Notes: generated from the letters alone by a model not told the origin. A stretch of DNA of 64,000 bases from Desmodus rotundus (GCF_022682495.2 NC_071392.1:80678797-80742796), one strand, 5' to 3'. Shown: positions 22,271 to 34,254, counted from the stretch's first letter. Numbers and translations are program-made.

Positions 22271-23404
22271 TAGTAAATCAGATCCTTACCCACTTTACTT
22301 CCTAACTAGTCTCTCCCTAGTTACAGAGGTGAAACTATTCTTTAGCCAGAGCCATTTCCTGCCTTTTCAGCTACTTTTTGGCTGAGTGAGCTCATTAGCT
22401 TTAACTGTCTTCAAAGTGATCCCCAGCTGTGTGGTTCTCTCTGGCCCAGCAGAGTTATGGGAAATGCTGTCAAAGCCAAGGGTGTGTCTGGAGGGGTAGA
22501 GAGAAGTCTGTGTAACCAGTAGCCAAAGTTGGCAATTGGAGAATAAATCAGCTTTAAAAAAAAAAATTGGGGGTCTGAAAATAGGTCAAATCCATAAAGT
22601 CGGCGAGGATCTGGAGAGCTTCATGCCAGGGCAGCCATACCAGAGTCCAGACTCCCCCTTCTCAAATCCAGAATTCCATGGGCATGCACGTCTTTGCAGG
22701 CAGTTCAGTGCCCCGATCCAGAATCCACCATCGCCACCTCGCAGCTCCAGGTAATTCGTACACCTGCAGAAGTAGACGCGACCCCTCCAGGTTTCCTCCC
22801 ACCAGTCGTGTGCTGCGGTTGGCTTATGTCACTTGAGAGCTGACTGTTAAGTTTTTAGGAATTTCGGGAACCCGTTGTTAAATGTAGCCATTATTAAAAA
22901 TCGTATAAGTTTACAAAGAAATGTGTTTATTAAAAACAAAGGTTATAAATACTCAAAGCACATCCCTGCCCAATTATACATTTTATTTATGCTTTTGAGC
23001 TTTTTACATCAGTCGCATCTCTATGGTGGAAATGTTATGTGATGGTGTGCTATTGTGTGTCTATTCTGAACTCAGCGGCTGGCGCTATGTCTGTGGTAGC
23101 TTAAATCGGCCACGACGGGAGTATTTACACCAAGGAAATTGGCAAAAGCTATAAATCAGTGCTTGATTTATTGTTTGGTTGTCTAGACTTCAGAAAGTCA
23201 AGGAAAAAATATTGATTCAGATTCAACTTAAAGGTCTGTCATGATTAGAGCAGATGGTGAAAGAGGACTTAGTTCAATGAGTATAATTTATACAAAGAGT
23301 GAGTTTACCAGTTGATCTCATCATGTTTTAGGACAATAAGTGTATTGGAAAAAGAGCAGAGTGAGATACAACTCCGTATGTCAAATCACCGTTGAATCAC
23401 AATC
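22271..23404. other. Unassigned non-coding sequence
   Basis: No family recognised. It includes a run of 13 A near 22555 that may be the tail of a lost retroposon. AT-rich from 22850 onwards. Confidence 0.35.
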
Positions 23405-24090
23405 ATAGTTTGACTACAGATACCAGGGTTTAAAAATTAAAAATGAATGAAATTGCCTTATGACCCAGCAGTTCCACATCTGGGAATGTATCTGAAGAAA
23501 CCCAGAATACTGGGATTTGAAAGAATATATGCAACCCCATGTTCACGGCAGCATTACTTACAATAGCCAAGATAGGGAAGCAACCCAAGTGCCCATCAGT
23601 AGATGAGCAGATAAAAAAGCTGTGGCCCATGTGCCCAATGGAATACTACTCGGCCATAAAAAAGAATGAAATCTTACCTTTTGCAACAGCATGGATGGGC
23701 TGGAGGGTATTATGCTAAGTGAAGTAGGTCAGACAGAGAGAGACAAATGCCATGTGATTTCACTTATATGTGGAATCTAAAGGACAGAATAAGTAAGCAA
23801 ACAAAATAGAAACAGACGTATAGATACAGAGAACAAGCAGAGGAGAGGGGTGTTGGGGGTTCTGGGTGAAGAAGATTAAGGGACTGAGAAGTGCACATCG
23901 GTGGTTACAGGACAGTCACGGGGATGTAGAGCACGGCATAGGGAACATAGTCAGTAATATTGTAATAACTACGTGTGGGGCCAGGTGGGAACTTAAAATA
24001 TTGGGGGGAACACTTTGTAAAGTATATGATTGTCTAACCACTAGCTGGACACCTGAAACTAATACGGACTATTATATATAAACTGTGATG
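23405..24090 (+). mobile_element. L1 ORF2 end and 3'UTR (sense)
   Basis: A well-preserved L1 3' end: 'ccttatgacccagcagttcc', 'cccatgttcacggcagcatt', 'caatagccaagatagg', 'ccaatggaatactactcggc', 'tgatttcacttatatgtgga', followed by the 3'UTR with 'cacctgaaactaatacggac'. It encodes only the very end of ORF2p with stops, so it is a dead 5'-truncated copy, younger than the L1M pieces nearby. Confidence 0.9.
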
Positions 24091-26095
24091 GGAAAAAGTC
24101 CCCCCACCCCCCCCAAATCAACAAAGGCTTCCTGGGATAAAAAACAACTATATGGGATCTGGAATAAAGACTGTATTTTATTACTCTCTATAAATTACAC
24201 ATTACAAAGATATATTCTTTATATCAGTAAAATTTACAATAGCTTTATGTATGTACACGCACGCGTTCACTTTTTTTGAGAGCTGATTAAGTATTGACCT
24301 GCACACCACTATCTCCAGCTCCAGAATTCTGTGACTGTACATCAGTCTGATGCTATTATATCAAAAGAAATGAAGGCACTTTCATTAGTGCATCCTCCGC
24401 ACAGTGGGGAGAAGAGATGCTGAAGACACAGCTTGCCTCCCGCTTAAGGAGCAGAGCTGGGCACGGGGAGTGTGTCGGCTGCAACCTCAGCGTGTCACGA
24501 ATGACTAAGACAGGGATCGGGGCCAGTGCTGAGGAGCTGGCTCTTTGGACCCAGGTACTTTTTGCTAAACCTTTTTTCTGGTCAAAGGCCAGAAGCTTTG
24601 GGCGTTCTCCTAACGCGGGGGTTGGCAGCCCTTCCGAATTAGCAAGCCAAGTCCTCATTAATTCGCTTTAAAGTAGCAGGTGCCAGGAATACATTCTAAC
24701 TTTTAAAAGTTCTCTCTGTTAATCCAGGTTCTGGCTGAAGTTGCTGTATAGAAGAGTCCTTTTATTAAGACAAAGACGCTGAAACATAAAACCAAAAATA
24801 TGCAATTTCTTTCAACTTTGACACGAACTGAATATTTGTTGTTTTTTGTCCCTCCTCTGCGGGAGATGGTCATCTTACCCTGTGTGACTGGAGCACTGGG
24901 CCACGTGTCTTGCATCAATGCCCCAAGTCAGTGCTTCAGGGCCTCTGAGCCGTTGTGCTGGCATCCCAGGGGCCGGGCCAGTGGGTGGGCTGGTGCTGGC
25001 GCGTTCCTGAGCATGTATCATGGATGAGGGGGGAGTGATAGGTCTTTCCCTTGGTGCGTCATCCAGAATCCATCAAGGCAGACAAGAGATCCTACCTCTC
25101 TCTGCTTACATAAATGACGAAGAGATTTATTGATGGAGATTAGGTAGGTCAAGGTACCCTTAGGAAGGAGCCAGGTTTGGAAAGAGTCTAGGCATCCACT
25201 GAGGCCACCGCCCCGTCACGTGGCAAACAACAGCCCGGCGAAGCCCCTGCCATGCTTTGCCCTCACTGAGCTCTGCACACTCTGCCTCTTCTGTGCGTGT
25301 GTTGCGCTGGGACCCGACTCAAAGTCCTGCACGCGGGAGCCCAGGCCTCTAGCCTTTGCTGAGCCTTGAGGGAGCCTTGAGAGGAGGCTACCTGGCTTTT
25401 TCCAAGATCTCTACTGAGAATAAGGCTCTGCTTCCCACAGAAAAGCATGGGGGAGGGGTGCTGCACACAGAGGAAGGGGATTCGGGGTTGGGGGCCCAAA
25501 CAAGAAAAATCTAATACCTGTGACGCTCCGCCACATGCTCTGCAGGTTTGTATGATCTCACATGTCAGCTGGGATGCGCCCAGGTACATGAGAACTTTCT
25601 GGTCACCATGGGACCACTACTCACTGTGCCTCCTCTTCCCTAAGCAGGACCCTCAGACCCCCTTCTCCTCCTCCGCTGGCTCAGGGGTGAGTCTGGAAGA
25701 GACGCTGGTTCGGTCTCGTCCCTGTTGTGATCTTTCTTCCCTACCCTCAGGCCGGCCCCGCGCTCCTCCAGGGGGATCCGGGTCACGTTGCCTTTCCTGC
25801 CCCATCACTCGGATCTCCCTGCTCAGCCCAGAGTGGGTGTGCGGTCCCAGGAAGCAGAACAGGGGCTGGGTCCTCACATCCTCGTGCTTCCTGGGCTGGG
25901 GGGTGCAGGGGTCTCCATGCTACAGCCCAAGTCCTCGCTGAACTATGGCCCACATTGTCTCATGTGTCACAACAGGGCTTTCCCTTGTCTTGGGATTTCA
26001 TTTTGAAATAAGCCTAGTCCTTACTTTTGGGTAGATAACTATCAAAATAAATGTTACGTTTGTTTGGTGCTATAGAGTTTCCAAACATTTCCCTA
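24091..26095. other. Unassigned non-coding sequence
   Basis: No repeat family or exon recognised. The frames at 25263-25589 (minus) and 25447-25941 (plus) overlap on opposite strands and resemble chance frames. Confidence 0.35.
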
Positions 26096-26220
26096 ACAAT
26101 GAATGAATCTTATTGTCTTATTCATCCTCTGAAATAGCCATCATTATTCCATCATGGAGTCAAGACCCTGAGGCCCAAAGGGCCCAAGTTCACACAGCTG
26201 CCAAGGCTAGACTTGGCCCC
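26096..26220 (-). repeat. MIR SINE fragment (antisense)
   Basis: 'tcattattccatcatggagt' followed by 'ccctgaggcccaaagggccc' and 'aagttcacacagctgccaag' is the reverse of the MIR 5' half. Confidence 0.75.
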
Positions 26221-26649
26221 CGTTCCCCTTACCCCTGCCTTGGTGCTCCATGGACTGTGCCTGTGTGGTCAGGCTCTCGTGACGATGACACGTGCAGCTA
26301 CGAAGAAGTCAGCGCCCAAGATCCAGCTCCTGGCTGGACCGCTGTGTCTCCTGTGGCATTTGCAGCCCCTGCCTGCCCTCTGTCCCGACTTTGGGGCCGG
26401 ACCCTGGGAGCCGGGCTCCCCTGAAGGTGGCGAGGAGTTCTCAGCAAGACCAGTGCCGTGGATTGATTTCCAGACCCGCTCTGGGCCTGCAGCTCCCACT
26501 CCTTCTCCTTCCCTGCTAGTCACGGAGTCTCTCAGGGGCAAGGCCAACGCAGCTGGTGAAGTGGCCACAGTCCCCTGCGAGGAGGCCAACAGGTGGCATT
26601 CGCAACAGCCCAGCCCTACGGTTTGGAAGACAAATGACTTCTGTTGCAG
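26221..26649. other. Unassigned GC-rich sequence
   Basis: No repeat or domain recognised. A 199-codon plus-strand frame (26213-26812) spans this region, but its composition is that of GC-rich chance frames and an opposite-strand frame overlaps it (26269-26589). Confidence 0.35.
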
Positions 26650-26776
26650 ACAAATGGGAGTGTCAAGTTATTCCAGGCCGATGAGATTACAGCTCAGAAA
26701 ATCACGAGGAATCAGTTCCTCCAGAAGAGGAAAAAAACAGCTGGCACCGGAGCCAATGCAGAGCCTCCTGCTCAAG
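26650..26776 (+). other. Possible internal exon (unidentified)
   Basis: A 127-bp stretch preceded by a pyrimidine-containing acceptor (…cttctgttgcag) and followed by a donor-like AAG|GTAACG. In the frame starting ACA AAT GGG it is open throughout and gives a hydrophilic, Lys/Gln/Ala-rich peptide beginning TNGSVKLFQADEITAQ. I do not recognise the protein, and other frames are also partly open, so this may be chance or a non-coding exon. Confidence 0.2.
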
Positions 26777-27309
26777 GTAACGTGGGGTCACAGGCTGAAA
26801 GGTGCCAGGTGACGGCGGGATTAGGGCGAGAGCACCTGGCATGTGCCACAAGCCCAAAATATAGTACTTGATGAGCCCGGGGAGCATCAAGAAGTTTTGC
26901 AAATGGAAGCATGACCTCAAGGATCCAGGCGCCCCAGCTCTGGCCCCTTCTTTCTGTCTAGACACAGCGAAGGAGGGACGAGAGTCCGAATAGAAATGTG
27001 GAGGAGATCGGACTGTCAAGGGGAAGATAGAAAGAGAGAACTAGGGGAAGGCTGGTCAGGACGGGGAGGCCCTTTTCTTGGTCACAAAATGTAACAGGGG
27101 GCCCTGAGTTGGAGAAATCCAGATAAATGATATTTCAAGGCAATATTTACAAAGGCTAGAATTACTGCCCAAATAATCTGTGATGAGCAAGATGACATTG
27201 TAAAGGAAGACCGGATCAGTGACCGTGTCTCCAGGAGCCATACTGGAGCCTCAGGCAAAGGGGAAAATCACTAAGAACAACGCTGTCTTGGCATTTTGCT
27301 CAATATGAT
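26777..27309. other. Unassigned non-coding sequence
   Basis: No repeat or exon recognised between the possible exon and the antisense L1. Confidence 0.35.
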
Positions 27310-27905
27310 TTTATTTTTGCATTTTTTTTCAAAAAATTTTTTGTGGTCAAGCCTATAATACAAAAGTTAGAATGTTAACCAATTTTTTTCAAGTGCATAG
27401 TCCAGTGGCATGAAGTGCATTCACACCATGATGTACAACCATCATCGCCATCCACCTCCAGCATCCTTTTCATTTTCCCAAACTCAAACTCTACACTCAT
27501 TAAACACTGGCTCCCATCTCCCCCCAACCCCCAGGCTCTGGCAACCACCACGCTACTTTCTCTTTTGACCACTCTAGCTGCCCCCTATCAGTAGAATGAT
27601 ACAGTACTGGTCCCTTGTGTCAGGGTATCTCACTCGGGACAACATCTTCAAGGCTCATCCCCGCTGTAGTGTGTGTCAGAATTTCTTTCCTTTTTAAGGC
27701 AGAATAATAGTCCATTTCCGTACACACCACGTTTCGCTTATCCTTCATTCGTCTCTGGGCACATGTGTTGTTTCTGCCACTTGGCTCTTGTGAATTGTGC
27801 TGTGATGAATATGGGGGTACCAACAATTGCTCTAGTCTGCTTCAGTGTGTTTGGGGTATACCCAGAAGTGGAATTGCCGGATTTGTATGTTTAATATTTT
27901 GAGGT
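27310..27905 (-). mobile_element. L1 3' region (antisense)
   Basis: Reverse-strand L1 phrases in order: 'aagtgcatagtccagtggca', 'caccatgatgtacaaccatc', 'ctctggcaaccaccacgcta', 'caaggctcatccccgctgta', 'ggcagaataatagtccattt', 'tgctgtgatgaatatggggg' and 'acccagaagtggaattgccg'. A placental-age L1 (L1MA-L1MC range), 5'-truncated and inactive. Confidence 0.85.
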
Positions 27906-29549
27906 ACCGACTTTGGCATTAATTCTGATTTTTAAAATATTGCATTAGAACATTACTTGTCTTGATTCCTAACATTTTCAGTATTTGCTTCAACCTAGCC
28001 CCAGCCCTGGAACACAGTTCACGAAGCCCAGTCGTTCCTCCGTGGCACTCTGCTGCGTCGCGCGAAGACCCCTGGGCTGGCCTGTTGTTTAGTGCTGTGT
28101 CCTTCTTTGGGAATATGATGCTTTGGGTTGTCTTTCTAGTTGTGAGACCAAGTAACAGCAACCTGCTGCCTTCTGACACTGGCACGGATGACTGTGGGAG
28201 CCGCCAAGGTCAGGGCGTGGTCTGTGACAAAGAGATGCTGTTCTGACGGATGGGATGCAAATTGTGCTGAGCAGGAATCTCACCTGCTGGCACCCTGGAT
28301 CCTGAATTTCTTTCGCCGCCCTTAATTCTACAGGGTTTTCTTATGTTTTCAAGTGAGATGCTCTTCCATAAAACCAACAAGATTTTGATCACTTTGTCCA
28401 ATATTTATTTATTGTTTGTTTTTATTACTGGTGAAAAGAAGGGCAGCGCCAGCCCTGGAGTAAAACATGACCTTTGTCCTGACAGACACCGCCCTTGGAC
28501 CGCCCCTGGGATGCCAGAAACAAGCGCCTCTGAGAAACATAGTTCTGCCCCGTTTGTTGTTCTTGAGAGGAAGTGGAAGTGTTCACTGGGGCCTGCGGCG
28601 GTCACCAAGCACCTCCTGAGAGTGGGCGGGCCTTTGAAAAATGACACATCGGGGAGACACCCTGATAGGTGCTGACCATGCATGTCTTGGGACCGCTCCC
28701 CCAAAGGGCGGTTCGCTCCCTGGCTTTTGAGGTTAAATATGGGATTCCCAGGTTGTACCCTCCATCTCTGATTCGGAAGTTCTCATCATCTTCACGAAGG
28801 AGCTCTGGGCCCCCTGAAGGCTGGTGAATGGCTGCCTTTGCTCTTACGCTCATCCTAGGACATGGGAGTGGTCTGTTTACCCCTCATCTCCCACCCAGGG
28901 GCCTTCTGTTCTCTCACTTGGTTGGGAACTGGCTGGGGAATCGATCTGGGAGCAGAGAATGGCATCTTACCATTGACTTGAAGGCGGTGGACGAGCCGCT
29001 TCATAACTCTGTACCTCAGTTTCTCCAGTGGCTCAACAGTAACAGCGGACTTCTCACCGCCTTTTGTCTGTTGGGAAAAGTTCCTCTGATCTGAGAAGAG
29101 CAGATGTTGATCGAATATAAGAGTGTATGGCGGGGCTGGCTACGTGCATTATTTCTCCAGATGATTATGGGAGCCCCACTGCCCACCTAACACCATTCTA
29201 GGCACGAATGGTATCGGATTGCTAAAACATGGCTAGGGAGCTTTGGGGACAGACAAATAAAAGGATTTGATGAGACTATGTGTTTAGTACAGTGCCCAGT
29301 ACTAGGGCAAAGGGTGGTCCCCATTTCTATCTTCCTCTTCCTCTTCCTCCCTGCCCCTCCCTCCTCCTTCTCCTCCTTCCTCCCCCCTTGTCACCACCTT
29401 GCACCACGCCAGGTCTTGGGGCTATAAAGATGAAGTTACATTCCCTTCCCTTAAGTTGCTAATAATCTAGAGGGAGAGAGACATGGCAACTCGATTTATA
29501 TGTCTATGAGTTACAAGCCATCACACCCGTCTGTCCCCCGAGCTTCTCG
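27906..29549. other. Unassigned non-coding sequence
   Basis: Mostly unrecognised. A weak MIR-like phrase ('ctctgtacctcagtttctcc') is present near 29008 and an L2-like antisense phrase near 29410-29480; neither is strong enough for a separate entry. A CT-rich tract of about 70 bases lies near 29330-29400. Confidence 0.35.
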
Positions 29550-29690
29550 CAGTGACCCCTTTATGGATTAGGACACAAGGCTCAGAACAGTCATTGGGTT
29601 GCCTTCAGACGGGCAAATGGAAAAGGAAAGCCGAGATTCAAACCCAGGGCATTCTGATGCCAAAGCCTGAGCTGTCCTGTCTCACGGAGA
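29550..29690 (-). repeat. MIR SINE fragment (antisense)
   Basis: 'gacacaaggctcagaacagt' then 'agccgagattcaaacccagg' and 'cattctgatgccaaagcctg' is the reverse of MIR, from core to 5' end. Confidence 0.7.
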
Positions 29691-29889
29691 TGTTGGTCAG
29701 TGCTTGTCCAGTGAATTTTCAATCATGGGATGCGTGGGAAATGCCCAGAACAGAGAGAACAGAGAGCCCGGGGAGATGTTACAAGAAAACCTGCATTTAT
29801 TTGCTCCTGCAATGGGTACATATAAAGAAAGAAAGAGAGAGGGAACAGCCACCATCTTCTGTGAGTCAGTAGCAGGGAAAGTCAAAGAC

Positions 29890-30175
29890 CCCAGAAAGTT
29901 CGTGTCTCCCTCCAAGGTCATATGTCGAAGCACAGCCCCCAGCATGGTGGTGTGGGGAGATGGGGCCTCTGAGGAAGTTGGTTAAATGAGGTTGTAAGAG
30001 TGGGGCCCCTATAGGAAGAGACACCAGGTCTCTCTTTCCCTTTCTCTCTCTCTCTCTCTGTCTGTGAGTCTGTCTGCTGTGTATGCAGAGGAAAGACCGT
30101 GCGAGGACACGGTGAGAAGGTGGCTGTCTACGAGTTAGGGAGGGAGCCCTCACCGGGAACACCTCGGCAGCCCCA
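29890..30175 (+). mobile_element. MST/MLT1-like MaLR LTR fragment (sense)
   Basis: 'ggtcatatgtcgaagcacag', 'gatggggcctctgaggaagt', 'gtggggcccctataggaaga', a CT-rich tract with (CT)n at 30042-30059, 'gtgcgaggacacggtgagaa' and 'ggtggctgtctacgagttag' follow the MaLR LTR order. No internal retroviral sequence. The CT microsatellite has expanded within the LTR. Confidence 0.75.
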
Positions 30176-30328
30176 GCAGACTAACACACCTTCCTTCAGA
30201 GTGAGAGGCATTTGCGGGCCCTGCCTGCTTCAGGGCTCAGTGGTCTGTGTCCTCTCTCCTCAGTCCCGCACCCTTTGCTTTGCAATTGCTGCAGAGATAT
30301 TTGTCTCAGTTTTATGTCCAGCTATGAG

Positions 30329-30359
30329 TTTCTTTCTTTCTTTCTTTTTTTTTTTTTTT
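30329..30359. repeat. (TTTC)n / poly-T tract
   Basis: About three TTTC units followed by a run of roughly 17 T. This arrangement can mark the tail of an antisense retroposon, but the sequence to its right (30360-30480) matches no family I recognise. Confidence 0.8.
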
Positions 30360-31189
30360 ACATATTTTATCTACTGTGAGGGGACACAGTGAGTACATCA
30401 AAGTTCTAGTAACAGAGAGTCACAAGGAGACAGATGTGTCATTTAATTTTGCCCCCTCTTTTTCTTGTGGGCACAGTGTTTGGAATCAGCTGGTTACTGT
30501 CCATAGTTACTGATTATGCTGAGGTTCACTGTGAACCGGTATCTTCCAGATTGTCCTGGGGGAGAGCAGACAACTTTCCCTTCCCCTTTCTCCAACCCCC
30601 TGTCTGCGATCACGGCATCTCTCCGACCGCAGCGCTCCGTGGTTCCCTCCCCACCTTGCCACCAGCCCCACGCTTCACGCTCCCCAGCACAAATGGCAAA
30701 GGTGCATCCTCTTCTGGCCCTAAATGAGATGCCAGCGGGAAACTGAGCTACAGTGATGTCTTGTTTGGGAATGTGTGTGTGTGTGTGTTTACTTACATCA
30801 CTGCTTTTGAAGTGTGAGCTGAAGTTGTTGATTCTGCCCACATCAGGGAGGCACACCAGGACAGATGTGTACCTGTCCCTCCCTCTGCCCCCCACCCCCA
30901 TCGGTGGCTTCTTAGCTTGCATATGCAAACTGCCACCTACAGGCTCTGTAGACGTTTGTGATTCTGCCTCAGAGCCAGCCCTAGGGCAGAACTGCAGCCT
31001 TTTCTGAGCAGTAACCCCTTTGTCTCTCAGTGCCAGGGGATCATAGGGTTGTATCTGTGGGTTTTGGCATGTGGCCTTAACATTGGACACCGAGGATCAA
31101 ATGGGACGAAAGCCTTCAGATGCAGTTCTCTGCAGGTCCAGGAAGGTGGAAACAGGAGGGACTTTTGCGTCACTCAAATCTCATTCATC
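30360..31189. other. Unassigned non-coding sequence
   Basis: No repeat family recognised. A short (GT)n run lies at about 30771-30788. A 198-codon minus-strand frame (30494-31090) has no domain and is probably chance. Confidence 0.35.
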
Positions 31190-31350
31190 CGTGCATTAGC
31201 CGTGTAGCCTTGGTCAAGGACAGTGAGCTTAAAGTCCGTGAGTTCACCTGTCAAGTGGGCCTATAATGCAGACTCCCAAGGTTAGTGTGAGTGTTAAACA
31301 AACAGGAAGCCCCCAGCCTGTGCCTGGAAGAGCTCAAAATATATTAGTTT
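31190..31350 (+). repeat. MIR SINE fragment (sense)
   Basis: 'cgtgtagccttggtcaagga', 'gttcacctgtcaagtgggcc', 'gttagtgtgagtgttaaaca' and 'ctgtgcctggaagagctcaa' follow the MIR order. Confidence 0.7.
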
Positions 31351-31517
31351 CCCTCCCTTCCTCCCTGGATCCTCTAGAGCGGGCTGCCAGGTCTGTGCAG
31401 TCCTGCCAGCCCACCGCTCCCGTCTTCCAGTCTTCTAGGCATTAATCCAGTGGTTTGACGCTGTGGCCTGATAAAACAGCTGCTATTTTGGCTTCTTCGG
31501 CGGTTTGTCTGGCTTGT

Positions 31518-31537
31518 CCCCCCCCCCCCCCCCCCCC
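31518..31537 (+). repeat. Uninterrupted 20-base poly-C tract
   Basis: Twenty consecutive C, preceded by TGT and followed by GCC. Long pure C/G runs are rare in mammals. The minus strand is a G20 run able to form a G-quadruplex. The length may be imprecise, because such runs are hard to sequence. Confidence 0.95.
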
Positions 31538-32246
31538 GCCACGATTAATTCCTTGGCTAAGGGGCCAGACAGTTGTTTTTGACTACACTGGTTGGGGAAA
31601 AAGTGGAAAGCATTTTTTAAAAGGTTTAAAGGGATGGCAGGCCCGTCTGTCCCCCTGGCTCTCTCACAGTGCCCCATGCCAGAGCTAACGACGGCCTTGC
31701 ACCATCGTCCAGCCTCTGCCTGCGGGCTGCAGGCTCCGTAGTGGGTTGCAAAGTAGGGAAAGAAAAGTCTTAAAGGGAAAGTGGGGACTAGAACCTGCCA
31801 GAAAAGGGTGTAAAACTCGAAATTCCTGAACAGAGCCATGGGGACAGTCCCTTCTCCGTGTGAGAAAGCTGACAGAGTGACTGAATTTCTGTTCTCAGAC
31901 AAGTCACCAGAAGGAAAGGGGGAAAGTGTAGGTTTGCTGTTTTGGCTATTCCAAACTCTGGAAAATCGATAGAGAAGTTGGACTCTGTCCTTGACACAAA
32001 GCCACCCCCTCTTTTGTGTCCTTTCCCCCCTCCCCTTCATTCTGTTCTCTGTGGTAGCCCAATAGGCCCAACTTCCTCAGTTCTCACAAACTTTACCTCT
32101 TCTTCCCTCAAAACGAGTATTCCGGTGGCGCCCGATTGTCGGGCTTCCCACCACGAATGAGATCTGAGAGCTCGGCTCGCAACAAGGTTTCTCTTTATAG
32201 CGAAGATTTGTAAATTCCTCCGCAGGTATTTGCATTTCAGAACAAT
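31538..32246. other. Unassigned non-coding sequence
   Basis: No repeat or exon recognised. The 185-codon minus-strand frame at 31483-32040 runs through the poly-C tract and shows no domain. Confidence 0.35.
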
Positions 32247-32254
32247 TGCTTCTT

Positions 32255-32290
32255 CTTTTTTAAAAAACCCTCAATGGAGGGTATGTTTAT

Positions 32291-32340
<50 letters not shown>

Positions 32341-32493
32341 ATTGATGTGAGAGAGGAACATTGATCAGTTGCCTCCCAACTGGGGATGGAACCCACACCC
32401 TGGGTATGTGCCCCTACTGGGAATAGAACCCGTGGTCTTTCGTCCTACAGGATGACACTCCCGCCAACTGAGCCGTCTGGCCAGGGCAAGAAG
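32255..32493 (-). mobile_element. VES-type bat SINE (antisense) with expanded (GA)n
   Basis: T/A-rich tail at left, a pure (GA)21 tract at 32297-32338, then the body and tRNA-like head ending 'ctgagccgtctggccagggc'. An 8-bp target duplication, 'tgcttctt', lies at 32247-32254 and 32494-32501. The normal purine tract of this SINE has grown into a microsatellite. Confidence 0.92.
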
Positions 32494-32501
32494 TGCTTCT
32501 T

Positions 32502-34044
32502 AGTGAAATGATCTATTTAATTGGGCTGTTCTCCACTAACTGTAAAAGGAAGCGATGGGACGAGGTGATGGCCTTAGAAGCTGCCTTCATTTGGCCACAG
32601 TGGGAAGCGTGGAAGAGGCACCCGTTCCAGCCCGACTGCACGGCATCGCCCGGCCCTGGGAGTTTCCGCCTGCAGTCCTGGACTCCTTGCTTTAGGAGAC
32701 CCCAGAGCTAAGGGGTCCATGTGGATCAGTGAAGGGTGACGAGCAGATGCAGCAGGCCTGAAGAAACTGCCTGGCATTCTCGAGACAACATTGTTAAGGA
32801 AAGGGGTAGACAGAGCTGTTCAGTATCCCGTTACCGAGAGGTGCACGTCACTGGGTGAAATGGACTGGGAGATGGTTTTGATTTGGCCCCGTGGGAAGAC
32901 GGCTGTTCTTTGAATCAGAACTGCCCAAAGATGCAGAGGGCTGTCAGAAGGGCAACTGTCATCCCTGTCCCAGGGGACTTCCAGTCCAGGGGGCTGGCCT
33001 GACCCACTCCCCTTCCCACCTCCTCTGGCCCAAGTCATCAAAGCTTCCATGAGTGACACCCGCAGATCAGCCTGTGGATGGAGCACGAGTTGGGCGTGGA
33101 GGAAGTTTCCTTCCCAGTGCTTTCTGTCAGAGCCCCGAGGCAAGTGGGGGCTGAGCTCCACCCAGGCTGCTGTGTGACCTAGGTGAGAGGGAAGAATGGG
33201 CCGATGGGGGCAAGGCCTTTAGTTCTCACGGGAAATGGACATTTCATCGGATTCCTGTGGTGGAAACTTTCTGCAGGCTCCTGAATGCAGATGACTATGA
33301 CTCATTTTTATTTAATCTCTGTGGACTGAGTCCCCAGCACAATAAGGAGGCATCGTGCCAGATCTAGATGTGCCATTTAGGTGATGGAATAAATTTAAAT
33401 TCTTTGAGAATCAAATTATATTTACTTTGACCCCAGACAATCCCTCTCTCCCAAATAAAACTAATCTGAAAGATTTGCATGATGTACTCAAGGTTCTTTG
33501 GATCTGAGGCAAGCCTGACTCAATTTTTGGTATGGTAGAGTTTGAGAATTAAATTTTCTGTGAGCTCGCAAAACAGGAGAGAAAGCAGTACTTGGTATGC
33601 AGGTAGGAGGCATTCCTAGTCCAGAAACGGAAGGACCAGTGCCGTTTTATGGGCAATATCTCAAAAGCTCTTTACATCCAATTGTGTTCTCTTGCTATTT
33701 CTCTTAACAGAATTCCTCCTTTGAAGGCCCTAAATTGGTATTTAATAAACCATTATTTCCCAGAATGCTACACAAAGCTTTCTGAAGTACTTATGACTCA
33801 AATAAACCAAGCAATACAGCAGTCACTCACATATAATCAAATATATGGGTGTTAAATCGCAATCTAAAATTCCCACTCGACTCTTCTGCTATCCCTGAGT
33901 CCTGGAAACAGTACTGGCAATACTGAAAATGAAGTCTTTTTTGTGATGAAGTCTTTTATGACTAACAAAAATCTTCCCCAGTGAAACTTTTTATAGTGAT
34001 TTACTGATGGAAATTGAGAACTCAACAAATAGTGATAGGAAAGG
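32502..34044. other. Unassigned sequence, second half AT-rich and repeat-free
   Basis: No repeat recognised. From about 33290 to 33860 the sequence is AT-rich and complex, with several TAAT and AATAAA-like words. An acceptor-like pyrimidine tract ('tatttctcttaacag') ends at about 33710. I see no matching donor or known protein. Confidence 0.35.
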
Positions 34045-34250
34045 ATAAAACAATGGATGCATGAAATTATTATTCATTATAATAAAAATTCTGAGCAATT
34101 CAGGAAGAGTAAAGAACGTCTCCAACTTAAGAGAAACGTATACATCTACAAAAACCTTGGAAGTGACGTCATACTTAATGGTGAAAGATGGAATGCGTTC
34201 TCCTGAAGACAGGGAGCCAGGCGAGGATGCCTGCTCTCAGCACTTTTATT
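34045..34250 (+). mobile_element. L1 ORF2 fragment (sense)
   Basis: 'catacttaatggtgaaagat', 'ttctcctgaagacaggga', 'gatgcctgctctcagcactt' correspond to the L1 ORF2 reverse transcriptase region just before its catalytic segment. The left part shows stops and substitutions. It is truncated at both ends. Confidence 0.75.
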
Positions 34251-34254
34251 CTGA

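Noticed and set aside
26213..26812. 199-codon plus-strand open frame
   Set aside because: GC-rich, Pro/Leu/Ala-rich reading with a long overlapping frame on the opposite strand and no recognisable domain. Only the small exon-like part at 26650-26776, in another frame, was kept as a candidate.
30494..31090. 198-codon minus-strand open frame
   Set aside because: It contains a poly-His/Thr patch from a GT microsatellite, matches no family and has shadow frames in other phases.
31483..32040. 185-codon minus-strand open frame
   Set aside because: It crosses the poly-C tract, producing a run of Gly, and shows no domain.
33690..33855. Acceptor-like tract followed by an open frame, considered as an exon
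   Set aside because: There is no convincing donor and no recognised protein, and the reading is poor in charged residues. Left as unassigned sequence.
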